31,432 bases of DNA from a virus. The translations under genes and the position numbers were made by a program. The notes under the pieces were generated by a model, which saw only the letters and a list, made by a program, of their open reading frames with translations, was not told the DNA's origin and searched no databases. The stretch spans positions 1 through 31,432 of the IMG/VR virus record IMGVR_UViG_3300013131_000156. One strand, given 5' to 3'. Positions within the stretch are counted from its first letter, which is position 1. Every line of letters begins with the position of its first letter. Below, one piece after another: positions 9,156 through 16,286 of the stretch.

Positions 9156-9617
9156 TACAGATTCTAAAGTCTTAATCTTATCTACAACACTTGAAAAATT
9201 GATAGTACGCCAAACCCCCGGATGCAGGGGTTTTGGGTGATCTTCTAAACCAACCCAGCAGTAACCTCTATGTTCGCTATTTAAGATGGGTGTAAATTCT
9301 TCATCTACGGGAATAAGAAAAGTATGATAGGTGAATTTACCGTTCTCACTGGTAAATTTTTCTATAGGAATAACTTTTGTTTGTGTAAAATTATAGCTGA
9401 GTTCTTCATCAAGTTCGCGAAGCAGGCTACTTAGCAACTGTTCTCCTGCCTCGATGCCGCCACCGGCTAATCCCCAAGTGCCTGCATGTTTTTTAGTGTT
9501 GCGCAATAGGAATAGATAGCGGTGTGTTGTAGTACAATAGATGAAAGTGCCTACGCCTTCTATAAGACCAGCGTCCACAGTCCCTCTTTGTACTCGCCCT
9601 CGTAGCTTTTTAGCCAT
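9150..9617 (-). CDS. Nudix hydrolase
   Basis: The protein carries a Nudix box, residues 53-75: G-x5-E, then x7, then RELDEELSY. Metal-binding glutamates E68, E71 and E72 are present. The usual glycine of the REUxEExGU signature is replaced by Ser74. Upstream, TWGLAGGGIEAGE is typical of the family. Such enzymes cleave nucleoside diphosphates linked to another group, with Mg2+; the substrate cannot be read from the sequence. It is the last gene of the - strand gp14-gp15 operon. The ATG start overlaps gp15 by 58 bases. A GTG at 9578, preceded by GAGGG, would shorten the overlap to 19 bases and is a plausible alternative start that still keeps the whole Nudix domain. Confidence 0.85.
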   Translation of the reverse strand: MAKKLRGRVQRGTVDAGLIEGVGTFIYCTTTHRYLFLLRNTKKHAGTWGLAGGGIEAGEQLLSSLLRELDEELSYNFTQTKVIPIEKFTSENGKFTYHTFLIPVDEEFTPILNSEHRGYCWVGLEDHPKPLHPGVWRTINFSSVVDKIKTLESVL

Positions 9618-10960
9618 TGATTACCATTCCATTTATATTGAACACCTGTAGTCAGGTTGCTTACATATTGTAAACTCGTAGTACTTTGGCTGTCAAATGA
9701 AACTACCCAATGACTGCCGTTATATTGTATAATATCGTTAGCACGTGCTACTAGAGCAACACTGTCTGCACCTCGCCAAGCAACTGCATCATTACCTGGA
9801 GCATTACTATAATTACCAATATCTGCTAGGATTAGATAACGGGTACCTGATGTTGGACTCGTCGGTGCTGACTTAGTGGGATCAATAATAGCGTTAATGG
9901 CAGTAAGCGTATTGCCTGGTTTAGTATCAATGTCAACATTGAAGATTAGTTGACTAGTGTCGGTTGGGTGGTAACTTACCGTACCTATAACTTCAGTAAT
10001 ACCATCTTCTTGCAGCAGTCTAACTTGACTGATACCGTTGTTTAGTTCGCCATACATGTTGATCAGCTTATGCCAATCATCTTTGGTGCCTACTTTAGTG
10101 GGTGTTTCTAGTGTAGGCGGGTCTCTAGGATCCGCAAACTCGCTAATTTTTAATAAGGTTAAAGTATTACCTATTAGTAATACACCATACATAAGTGGAG
10201 TAAAGTATTGACGAGATCCTAATAGGTTGTCTTCACTGTAAACAGCATCACTTAAGTTGCCGTCTGCATCATGTATACTAGCAATAATCTTTTGAATTAC
10301 GCCAAGTTTTTTAACCTTAGCAGGCGGACTAATCCATACAGGTAGTTTGAATGTTAGTGTAGCTACATCAATTGGGTTTTCTGTGCCGATAGGAACACTA
10401 CGACTAGTCCAATTAGGACTTTCTAAGTAAACCACACTTAAACTTGTCCAGTCGATGTAGTTGTCTGTACTTTGTATTTCTAGTGCAGGATTAAACAATA
10501 CAATAAGTTGCTCTAGTAACTGCAATTTTTGTTTAGTATTACTAGTCCAGATGTCTAATTTAAGTTCAATAGTGTACGGAACAGGCATCATACGTTCAAT
10601 AGTAAACGCATTACCTTGACGATTTTCGAACTCTTGGGTATCTTCGTTGTAGTAACGCTCACGAATGTTCATCTTACCGATAAAGTCTGGTTGTTGCACA
10701 CGATCCCTATCATAGGTAAGGTTATTTACATACACAGTCATAGCAGGCACAGTTGGCATAACACTACCTGAACTGTTATTACTGATGATCATTTGTACTT
10801 GTCGACTGCTATCACCCCAGTAAACTGGTACACGCTGTAAGGTTTTGTTACCATCACGATCTGCACCATACTCAACTTGGAAACCCGATACCATACGAAT
10901 GAACTGCGCTAAGAAGCGTTCTATTTGCGCATCATAGAAAAACTGTTGACTTGCTACCAT
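9560..10960 (-). CDS. 15: gp15-like tail terminator / sheath stabiliser
   Basis: The N-terminal 230 residues follow the T4 gp15 pattern. There is FFYDAQIERFLAQFIRM at residues 7-23, then RVPVYWGDSSRQVQ, a TVPAMTVYVNNLTYDRDR segment, then PVPYTIELKLDIWTSN and a C-terminal LTFKLPVWISPP strand. In T4 gp15 caps the tube and sheath and joins the tail to the neck. At 466 residues it is far longer than T4 gp15 (about 270). The extra 200 residues hold Trp/Tyr-rich modules (NDIIQYNGSHW and VQYKWNGNQW) ending in a GLWTLVL tail. Its ATG overlaps the gp14 stop by one base (TAATG). The gp15 assignment rests on motif pattern plus gp14 adjacency. Confidence 0.75.
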   Translation of the reverse strand: MVASQQFFYDAQIERFLAQFIRMVSGFQVEYGADRDGNKTLQRVPVYWGDSSRQVQMIISNNSSGSVMPTVPAMTVYVNNLTYDRDRVQQPDFIGKMNIRERYYNEDTQEFENRQGNAFTIERMMPVPYTIELKLDIWTSNTKQKLQLLEQLIVLFNPALEIQSTDNYIDWTSLSVVYLESPNWTSRSVPIGTENPIDVATLTFKLPVWISPPAKVKKLGVIQKIIASIHDADGNLSDAVYSEDNLLGSRQYFTPLMYGVLLIGNTLTLLKISEFADPRDPPTLETPTKVGTKDDWHKLINMYGELNNGISQVRLLQEDGITEVIGTVSYHPTDTSQLIFNVDIDTKPGNTLTAINAIIDPTKSAPTSPTSGTRYLILADIGNYSNAPGNDAVAWRGADSVALVARANDIIQYNGSHWVVSFDSQSTTSLQYVSNLTTGVQYKWNGNQWLKSYEGEYKEGLWTLVL

Positions 10961-12414
10961 TATATATTATCCGCTGAAGGACGCAAGGCTTGTGACAAGC
11001 TCTGACGTTCGTTGATTACATGTCTATAAACTGTGTATTCCAATAAACTACCTACAGTAGGTTGACTTGTAATAGTAAATCCTATGTTGCCGCTAACATT
11101 AGACATGGTATTAGTAATAGGTATACCATTCAGTTTTGTTCTCACACCATAGGTGCTTGTATATGGGACTTTAGTAACTACAGTCCCATATGGACTTGTA
11201 TTGCTTAAAGTAAACGATATAGTTGATGCGTTAGCTTCTGGAGTGTATGCACTTGATACACGAATAGCGTCCCAAGCTGCCGCGTTACTCATAAATTTCT
11301 CGGTATTGTTTACAAAGCCACTGCGTTGTGTTGTATTGTTTATACCTGGTGTTAGATTTGTTCTCACCGCATCCTCTACCTTAACCCAACGACGGCCATC
11401 ATAACGGAACAAGCGATTAGGTTGATAATCTAAACGTAGGTAATAAGTACCGACCCCTGGATCAACTGGGAAGCTAATGCCAGCTGCAACGGTTCCACCA
11501 TTTGGTGCAGTACCATCACCGGTTAAGTACCCTTCTACTTTAACTGTTGAAGTCAAATATTGGTCACTAGCATCATCTATAGTAGTACTAGCATCAATCA
11601 CGGTTCCATCTAAAGTATGTGTCGCTTGGCTAGCGTCTAACCCATTAGGATTGCTAGGTAATCCATCTGGACCCAAGGCTAAAGTATAAATTGAGCTGGT
11701 ATCATATCCGCTCTTAGGTACATCGGTTTCTGCACGCTGTACAACAGCATCATTAATTTCAATAAGTTTGTTGTACGTGCTGAGTAGATCAGTAAGAGCG
11801 CGATCGCTGCTATCAACAACACCATCGCCGTTCATGTCTAAGTTGTTGATAATATCTTTGTATTCTTGGCTGTCTACCAATGGTTGTATTTTAACACGCC
11901 ATAAGTGTGGATACCATAGAGGACTAAAGCCTTCCGCTGCACGGGTAGCATCCTGCACTACATAAAAACGTTTAAGTACCACAGGAACTGTATCATCCAG
12001 TGGATAGTAATCTTTTAGGAACGGCATTTCTAACACATCACCTACCATGATCTTACGACCTAAGGTGTCAATCATGTCATTAAGATGGAATGTGGCAAAT
12101 ATAGTATCGCCGGTTAGGAATAACCCAAACTGCGTTAAGTCAAAATCACTATCGTTAATTCGAAACTGTGTACGCATTGTATAAACACTAGTGTCATACT
12201 TACGATCACGGTTTTCTAAAAATAACAGATCTTGTATGGCTGTAATACCAGTAGTGCCGGGTTCTGTATTGCTAACAAAACCAGTGTCTTGTACACCCAA
12301 ATATTTGTGTAAATTAATATCAACACCGCCCACAGTGAACTGTTCGCTGATATTTCTATCAATAAATTGATAATCGCTACCTTTCTGCGGTCTGTAAAGT
12401 GATAATCTTGGCAT
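10960..12414 (-). CDS. 14: gp14-like neck protein with C-terminal extension
   Basis: Residues 60-185 fit the T4 gp14 neck protein. A LLFLENRDRKYD segment is followed by SDFDLTQFGLFLTGDTIFATF, then GDVLEMPFLKDYY and a final LWRVKIQPLVDSQEYKDI. gp14 and gp13 form the neck through which head and tail join. The protein is nearly twice the length of T4 gp14 (256). After the core comes an EF-hand/dockerin-like loop, D193-x-N195-x-D197-G-x-V-D201-x-x-D204. A YYLRLDYQPNRLFRYDGRRW module (about 325-345) and an Ig-like C terminus follow. It is first in the - strand late operon, with AGGAA 8 bases before the ATG and a late core 22 bases upstream. Normally it lies beside gp13, but here it is inverted away from it. 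Confidence 0.7.
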   Translation of the reverse strand: MPRLSLYRPQKGSDYQFIDRNISEQFTVGGVDINLHKYLGVQDTGFVSNTEPGTTGITAIQDLLFLENRDRKYDTSVYTMRTQFRINDSDFDLTQFGLFLTGDTIFATFHLNDMIDTLGRKIMVGDVLEMPFLKDYYPLDDTVPVVLKRFYVVQDATRAAEGFSPLWYPHLWRVKIQPLVDSQEYKDIINNLDMNGDGVVDSSDRALTDLLSTYNKLIEINDAVVQRAETDVPKSGYDTSSIYTLALGPDGLPSNPNGLDASQATHTLDGTVIDASTTIDDASDQYLTSTVKVEGYLTGDGTAPNGGTVAAGISFPVDPGVGTYYLRLDYQPNRLFRYDGRRWVKVEDAVRTNLTPGINNTTQRSGFVNNTEKFMSNAAAWDAIRVSSAYTPEANASTISFTLSNTSPYGTVVTKVPYTSTYGVRTKLNGIPITNTMSNVSGNIGFTITSQPTVGSLLEYTVYRHVINERQSLSQALRPSADNI

Positions 12415-12436
12415 TACATATTCCTATTACGTCTAG

Positions 12437-12444
12437 TATTTATC
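12437..12444 (-). promoter_or_regulatory. Late promoter core for gp14-gp15-Nudix operon
   Basis: On the - strand this reads GATAAATA. With T4 late geometry transcription would begin at about 12431, leaving a 17-nt leader that contains TAGGAA ahead of the gp14 ATG. Unlike most late cores here, no convincing flanking inverted repeat is seen. Confidence 0.7.
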
Positions 12445-12449
12445 AAGTC

Positions 12450-12478
12450 TTGACAACCTACCAAATTGATGTTATACT
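12450..12478 (+). promoter_or_regulatory. Consensus sigma70 promoter, divergent from the late promoter
   Basis: TTGACA (12450-12455), a 17-bp spacer and TATACT (12473-12478) form a near-perfect host sigma70 promoter. The +1 expected seven bases past the -10 box is 12485, exactly the A of the next ATG. It is read by host RNA polymerase and so probably acts early. The -35 box is only six bases from the - strand late core, so the two may compete. Confidence 0.8.
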
Positions 12479-12484
12479 ACGAAA

Positions 12485-12754
12485 ATGAATAATCAAATAC
12501 AAACAAGTATGGATTGGGCAAAGGTGCAAACAAACATAGAAGCACCTGTGTATAAAATGAAAAGATACAACCATGAAATGTTTAAGGTAAGTAGAAACAT
12601 TGGGTACATGATTAGTGCGCTAAGTAAAGAAGAAGTAAACTGTCGTAAATTGGGCAAGCAAACAGAAAGACACAAAGAAATGCTTGACAAAATAAACGAA
12701 GAGATAGCAAACTATGAACGTATGATAACTTTTGCTGTATTATTAGCGGGATAA
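12485..12754 (+). CDS. Small unknown protein, probably early and leaderless
   Basis: The 89-residue product is unrecognised. It is charged and helical, with a likely coiled coil over residues 40-80 (SKEEVNCRKLGKQTERHKEM and following). It has a short hydrophobic end (FAVLLAG). No Shine-Dalgarno sequence precedes the ATG, and the sigma70 promoter places +1 on the ATG itself. An ATG at 12509 also lacks a ribosome site. The gene heads a three-gene unit on the + strand between the inverted gp14-gp15 block and gp13. Function unknown. Confidence 0.65.
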   Translation: MNNQIQTSMDWAKVQTNIEAPVYKMKRYNHEMFKVSRNIGYMISALSKEEVNCRKLGKQTERHKEMLDKINEEIANYERMITFAVLLAG

Positions 12755-12759
12755 ATTAT

Positions 12760-12966
12760 ATGGTAATTATGAGTATTGAAGAAGCATACCGCGCAGTGCG
12801 TGACTATGGTGAAATGAATGAACACTATAGTTTATGGTCAGCGGTTAAGTGTATGGAAGATGCGTGGGATGATCTAGACTCATATGATCGTACAGCATAT
12901 AAAATGGTTAAACGAGAATTATCAAATCTAGTAACAAAAACAGTAGAGGAAAAACATGGCAATTAA
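12760..12966 (+). CDS. Small acidic protein of unknown function
   Basis: The 68-residue protein begins five bases after the previous stop, with GGGA eight bases before the ATG. A second in-frame ATG at 12769 would give a product starting MSIEEAYRAVRDYG. The sequence is rich in aromatic and acidic residues (MEDAWDDLDSYDRTAYKM) and probably all-helical. It overlaps the next gene by 11 bases, which supports co-translation. No family is recognised. Confidence 0.6.
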   Translation: MVIMSIEEAYRAVRDYGEMNEHYSLWSAVKCMEDAWDDLDSYDRTAYKMVKRELSNLVTKTVEEKHGN

Positions 12967-14164
12967 AATTGACGGCGCAAAGAAAAAAACTAAGGTAGTA
13001 GCACGAGACCCTATTTTCTTAGATGAAAAAGCAGTGGGTACAGAACCAGTCTGGGACGCACAACGAGCAATAGAGTTTACAGACGAGGTATTTGACCATA
13101 ACTTCCGTAAAAGTATGCGCTACTATAACTATTTCTACTCTACTAAAGATCTTAAGAAATATCTGGTAGAGTGGTTGCGCACACATGAAGGCAAGGACGG
13201 AGAGTACCATCACTTAGATAAGAAAACTATTGACTATTATGCCAAAACTAGAGATAATTTAACTCCATTTACTGCCTGTGCCATCGCAAAAGCACATACA
13301 CAAGGCATGCCCCTACGTGATCGTCATGTAGAGTATCTACTTAAAACAGTTAAAGAAGTTATCAAACTGCAAGAAGAGATAGTAGAAGAAGATGTTCCCG
13401 CTGATGACAGCAAGAAGGCACCTAAGACTGACGTAAAGGTGCCTACAATACAAGATCGCATGAACGCAATAGCAGACAAGCACCAGCTACACTTTTTAGA
13501 ACTAGAAGATCAACTGTTTGCTGGTGAAACTGTGGACCCTAAAGCCTACGAGTATCTAATTGGCAAAAATGTAGCACCTGCTACTTTAGCACGTATTCTT
13601 AGTCCTTTTGAACGTAGCCGAACAGAGTTTGCTGAGGCACGCACTAGTAAAGATGAAGATACTAAAGATGCGTACGGGCATTTAAAAACTGCCGACTATA
13701 AACGCTACGATGCGTTTTATACTGCGCTATTTGATGGTTTTGCTCAATACGGCCAAGTTAAGAAAGCAACTAAGAAAGCGGCTGTACGCAAACCGCCAGC
13801 AAAAGAAAAACTGGTTGCTAAACTTAAGTATCTAAAAACAGACACCGCAACTAAAGCAGTAAGTATTAATCCTGTTGATATTATTGGCTCTCAAATATTG
13901 TGGGTTTACAATATTAAGACACGCAAACTGGGCAAATATGTAGCTGAAGAATACAGTGCGCTTAATGTTAAAGGTACTACTATTACAGGATATAGTGAAA
14001 GTAAGAGCGTAAGTAAAACTCTACGTAAACCTGAAGTACAAATAAAAGAGTTTTTAGGTGCAAGTAAAGTTGATTTGCGTAAGTTCCTTGAAAACATCAA
14101 AGCCACCGAAGTAAAATTGAACGGGCGCATTAACCAAGATACAATCTTGCTAAAAGTTCAGTAA
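12956..14164 (+). CDS. Conserved marine T4-like phage protein, function unknown
   Basis: This 402-residue protein is preceded by GAGGA. Its N-terminal 150 residues are helical with many aromatics (FRKSMRYYNYFYSTKDLKKY). A short acidic linker (EEDVPADDSKKAPKTD) leads to a second helical region, then a lysine-rich hinge (KKATKKAAVRKPPAKEKL, about 275-292). The C-terminal 110 residues form a compact domain with ILWVYNIKTRKLGKY, then KTLRKPEVQIKEF and a final EVKLNGRINQDTILLKV. Proteins with this ending are widely conserved in marine T4-like phages without an assigned role. It lies in the sigma70-driven unit, so it is probably made early; the basic hinge would allow nucleic-acid binding, but that is speculation. 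Confidence 0.65.
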   Translation: MAIKIDGAKKKTKVVARDPIFLDEKAVGTEPVWDAQRAIEFTDEVFDHNFRKSMRYYNYFYSTKDLKKYLVEWLRTHEGKDGEYHHLDKKTIDYYAKTRDNLTPFTACAIAKAHTQGMPLRDRHVEYLLKTVKEVIKLQEEIVEEDVPADDSKKAPKTDVKVPTIQDRMNAIADKHQLHFLELEDQLFAGETVDPKAYEYLIGKNVAPATLARILSPFERSRTEFAEARTSKDEDTKDAYGHLKTADYKRYDAFYTALFDGFAQYGQVKKATKKAAVRKPPAKEKLVAKLKYLKTDTATKAVSINPVDIIGSQILWVYNIKTRKLGKYVAEEYSALNVKGTTITGYSESKSVSKTLRKPEVQIKEFLGASKVDLRKFLENIKATEVKLNGRINQDTILLKVQ

Positions 14165-14170
14165 ACGAAA

Positions 14171-14210
14171 TTATCCTGTTATCAACGATAAATACTTGGT
14201 AACAGGATAA
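14171..14210 (+). promoter_or_regulatory. Late promoter in hairpin loop that masks the gp13 ribosome site
   Basis: TTATCCTGTTA (14171-14181) and TAACAGGATAA (14200-14210) form a perfect 11-bp stem with an 18-nt loop. The late core GATAAATA occupies loop positions 14187-14194. The expected late start is about 14200, the first base of the right arm. The gp13 ribosome site AGGA (14204-14207) is inside the right arm. Read-through RNA from the upstream sigma70 unit would fold and hide the site, while late RNA would lack the left arm and be free. No U-tract follows, so a terminator role is less likely. Confidence 0.75.
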
Positions 14211-14215
14211 TTTAC

Positions 14216-15130
14216 ATGTCATTATTACCAGCAAACGTATCAGCACAAAGCGGCTTAACAGCTAATCTTAGCTTAACCACAGAAAGCCTCTATAATCCAG
14301 TAACTGGCACTGGTGCAGGCCCTATTGCTTTTGATGCTAATCTACAAGCACAATTAACCACAGTACAAAGCCTGCAGAACGATATCACTGACTACATTCG
14401 ATTGCGTTTGGGTTATGGTATGATTGATGTTGAGGCTGATAAAGAACATTTTGATATGGGGATTAAACAAGCATTGATCCGTTATCGTCAAAAGAGTTCA
14501 AACGCAGTTGAAGAAAGTTATGCGTTCTTAGATATCTATCCTGAAACACAAGAATATATTCTCCCTAACAATATTATGGATGTTAAACAGATTTATCGAC
14601 GTGGTATTGGTAGCGTTACAGGTACAACTGCTAGCCAATTTGAACCATTTGCAAGCGGCTATTTAAACACTTATATGTTAGTAGCTGGCCGTGTTGGTGG
14701 GTTAACTAACTACGAATTATTTGTAGATTATCAAAAACTTGCTATGCGTATGTTTGGCGGCTTTATGAACTTCTACTGGAACAAAGTTACTAAGAAACTC
14801 ACTTTAGTTCGCAAACAACCATTCCAGGGTGCTAATAATACAGCACAATCTGAAACAGTTATGTTACATGTGTTTAATGTTAAACCAGATATTGTATTGT
14901 TAAACGATCCGCAGGCATTTCCATGGATTCAAGACTATGCGTATGCACTAACATCGATTAGTGTTGGTCAAGCACGTGAAAAATTTGCATCTATTGCTGG
15001 CCCACAAGGTGGCACGACCCTAAACGGTACAGCTATCAAAGCAGAAGGGCAGGCCTTGCTAGATAAATTAGACGAAGAAATCAAAAATTATGTAGACGGT
15101 GGTCAACCATTAACTTGGATTATGGGCTAA
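14216..15130 (+). CDS. 13: gp13-like neck protein
   Basis: The protein has 304 residues, close to T4 gp13 (309). A diagnostic segment begins NDITDYIRLRLGYGMIDVEA (about residues 55-74) and continues DMGIKQALIRYRQKSS. It corresponds to the gp13 N-terminal helix bundle that recognises the connector. A strand-rich region (YAFLDIYPETQEYILPNNI) and long helices toward the end follow. gp13 joins gp14 to close the head portal after packaging and receive the tail. The ATG follows AGGA by eight bases, and this site lies in the stem described above. Its usual partner gp14 is on the opposite strand 1.8 kb away. Confidence 0.8.
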   Translation: MSLLPANVSAQSGLTANLSLTTESLYNPVTGTGAGPIAFDANLQAQLTTVQSLQNDITDYIRLRLGYGMIDVEADKEHFDMGIKQALIRYRQKSSNAVEESYAFLDIYPETQEYILPNNIMDVKQIYRRGIGSVTGTTASQFEPFASGYLNTYMLVAGRVGGLTNYELFVDYQKLAMRMFGGFMNFYWNKVTKKLTLVRKQPFQGANNTAQSETVMLHVFNVKPDIVLLNDPQAFPWIQDYAYALTSISVGQAREKFASIAGPQGGTTLNGTAIKAEGQALLDKLDEEIKNYVDGGQPLTWIMG

Positions 15131-15136
15131 TAGCGG

Positions 15137-15165
15137 TTGACCTTCTAGTAGTAAATCTATAAAAT
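15137..15165 (+). promoter_or_regulatory. Sigma70-type promoter for dNMP kinase
   Basis: TTGACC (15137-15142), a 17-bp spacer and TAAAAT (15160-15165) fit a host sigma70 promoter. The expected start near 15172 leaves an 18-nt leader with a GGGG ribosome site. This fits early expression of a nucleotide-metabolism gene placed among late genes. Confidence 0.6.
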
Positions 15166-15189
15166 AGTAATATCAAATTGGGGGTTTCA

Positions 15190-15870
15190 ATGAGTCGTAT
15201 CATCGGCATTTGCGGGTTCATCGGGTCGGGCAAAGATACAGTTGCTGACTATCTAGTTAATTTTCATGGTTTTAAAAGAGAAAGTTTCGCTAACAGTTTA
15301 AAAGATGCTGTGAGTCATGTTTTTGGTTGGGATAGAGATCTTTTAGAAGGTCGGACCAAACAAAGCCGTGAGTGGCGAGAAACTAAAGACGAGTGGTGGA
15401 GCAAACGTCTCAAACGAGATATCACACCACGTTGGGTTCTACAGTACTGGGGCACAGATGTAATACGTAAAGGGTTCCATAACGATATGTGGGTGGCTAG
15501 TTTAGAAAACCGGCTACGTCAGGCACAAGACGATATTGTAATTACAGACTGTCGCTTTCTTAATGAAATTAAAGCAATCAAAGCAGCAGGCGGACAGGTT
15601 ATCCGCATTAAACGTGGTCCTGAACCAGAATGGTATGATGCGGCTAAAGACTATAACAAAGGTATGAAGCGCATTGGCTGGGCCTTGGGTAAGGATATCT
15701 TAGATAAAGCCGGAGTTCACGCAAGTGAATATAGCTGGGTTGGTAGTAAGTTTGACTCTGTACTTGATAATGATAGTACCTTAGATGAGTTGTTTGAGCA
15801 AGTAGAAGGGTTCTTAGCGACTAAAAATCTGGAACTAAATCCCCTTGACGCCAACCAAGTCCTTCTCTAG
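15190..15870 (+). CDS. Deoxynucleoside monophosphate kinase (T4 gp1-like)
   Basis: The start chosen is the ATG at 15190, five bases after GGGG. The TTG twelve bases upstream is less likely. Residues 3-14 (IIGICGFIGSGK) form a P-loop followed by DTVADYL. Later come LQYWGTDVIR, and IVITDCRFLNE, which is the LID/Walker-B type region of the phage dNMP kinase fold. T4 gp1 phosphorylates dTMP, dGMP and hydroxymethyl-dCMP with ATP for phage DNA synthesis in the cytoplasm. The length (226) is near T4 gp1 (241). Specificity cannot be read here. Its 3' end overlaps the convergent Cys-rich gene by 50 bases. Confidence 0.8.
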   Translation: MSRIIGICGFIGSGKDTVADYLVNFHGFKRESFANSLKDAVSHVFGWDRDLLEGRTKQSREWRETKDEWWSKRLKRDITPRWVLQYWGTDVIRKGFHNDMWVASLENRLRQAQDDIVITDCRFLNEIKAIKAAGGQVIRIKRGPEPEWYDAAKDYNKGMKRIGWALGKDILDKAGVHASEYSWVGSKFDSVLDNDSTLDELFEQVEGFLATKNLELNPLDANQVLL

Positions 15871-16171
15871 CAACTTCGTACTGACAGTTAGCACAGATTG
15901 TTTTTAAGTTAGTTAGACTGTTATTATTAAGATCACCATCGATATAGTAAACAAATAGTTGATCTTTATACTTTGCCTTAAAGCCGCACTTTTCACAGTG
16001 CGGTTTCTTTTTATATCCAGCTTTATGCCAACCAGGTACCTGCGGCGGCAAACGTTTCTTTTTACGAATACAACTGTCACAACGACTCCTATAATATGTC
16101 TTACCCCACATCTTATAGTTGACTGCACAGGGCTTTTTACCACAAACCTCACATAATTTTCTGTATTCCAT
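15821..16171 (-). CDS. Cys-rich HNH-like protein with catalytic His replaced
   Basis: Starting at the ATG (16171) the product is 116 residues; a TTG at 16186 would add five residues (MAKYH). Two Cys pairs in the N-terminal half (CEVCG and CDSCIRKKK) and two in the C-terminal half (CEKCG and ICANCQ) suggest two zinc ribbons. The second encloses LFVYYIDGDLNNNSLTNLKT. This matches the HNH core xxHHIDGDxxNNxxxNLxxLC except that both histidines are tyrosines. Homologues occur in marine T4-like phages. The Tyr-Tyr change would remove the general base of an HNH nuclease, so a DNA-binding role without cleavage is more likely. It is transcribed against its neighbours, and no clear promoter is seen. 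Confidence 0.7.
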   Translation of the reverse strand: MEYRKLCEVCGKKPCAVNYKMWGKTYYRSRCDSCIRKKKRLPPQVPGWHKAGYKKKPHCEKCGFKAKYKDQLFVYYIDGDLNNNSLTNLKTICANCQYEVAREGLGWRQGDLVPDF

Positions 16172-16212
16172 ATGGTATTTAGCCAATAGCAGTGCGCGAA
16201 CCTTTCAAAGGG

Positions 16213-16260
16213 CACTTTAAACCACTGATTTAACCAAATAATAATAAATAGTTTAAAGTG
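16213..16260 (+). promoter_or_regulatory. Late promoter for gp18 in an inverted repeat
   Basis: CACTTTAAAC (16213-16222) pairs with GTTTAAAGTG (16251-16260), a 10-bp perfect stem. The core AATAAATA (16243-16250) is the last part of the 28-nt loop and touches the right arm. The expected start is about 16256. The resulting 31-nt leader contains AGAGGA ahead of the sheath ATG. The left arm is partly duplicated next to itself (ACCACTGATTTAAC), which allows an alternative fold. Confidence 0.65.
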
Positions 16261-16286
16261 GTATCATTAAAGAGGAATACAACACT

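Noticed and set aside
12437-12455. Inverted repeat around the gp14 late core like those of other late promoters
   Set aside because: The TCAAG-T-CTTGA palindrome lies to one side of the core and does not enclose it; no arms flank the core itself.
15178-15189. TTG start for the dNMP kinase
   Set aside because: The ATG at 15190 has GGGG five bases before it and begins right before the conserved P-loop strand.
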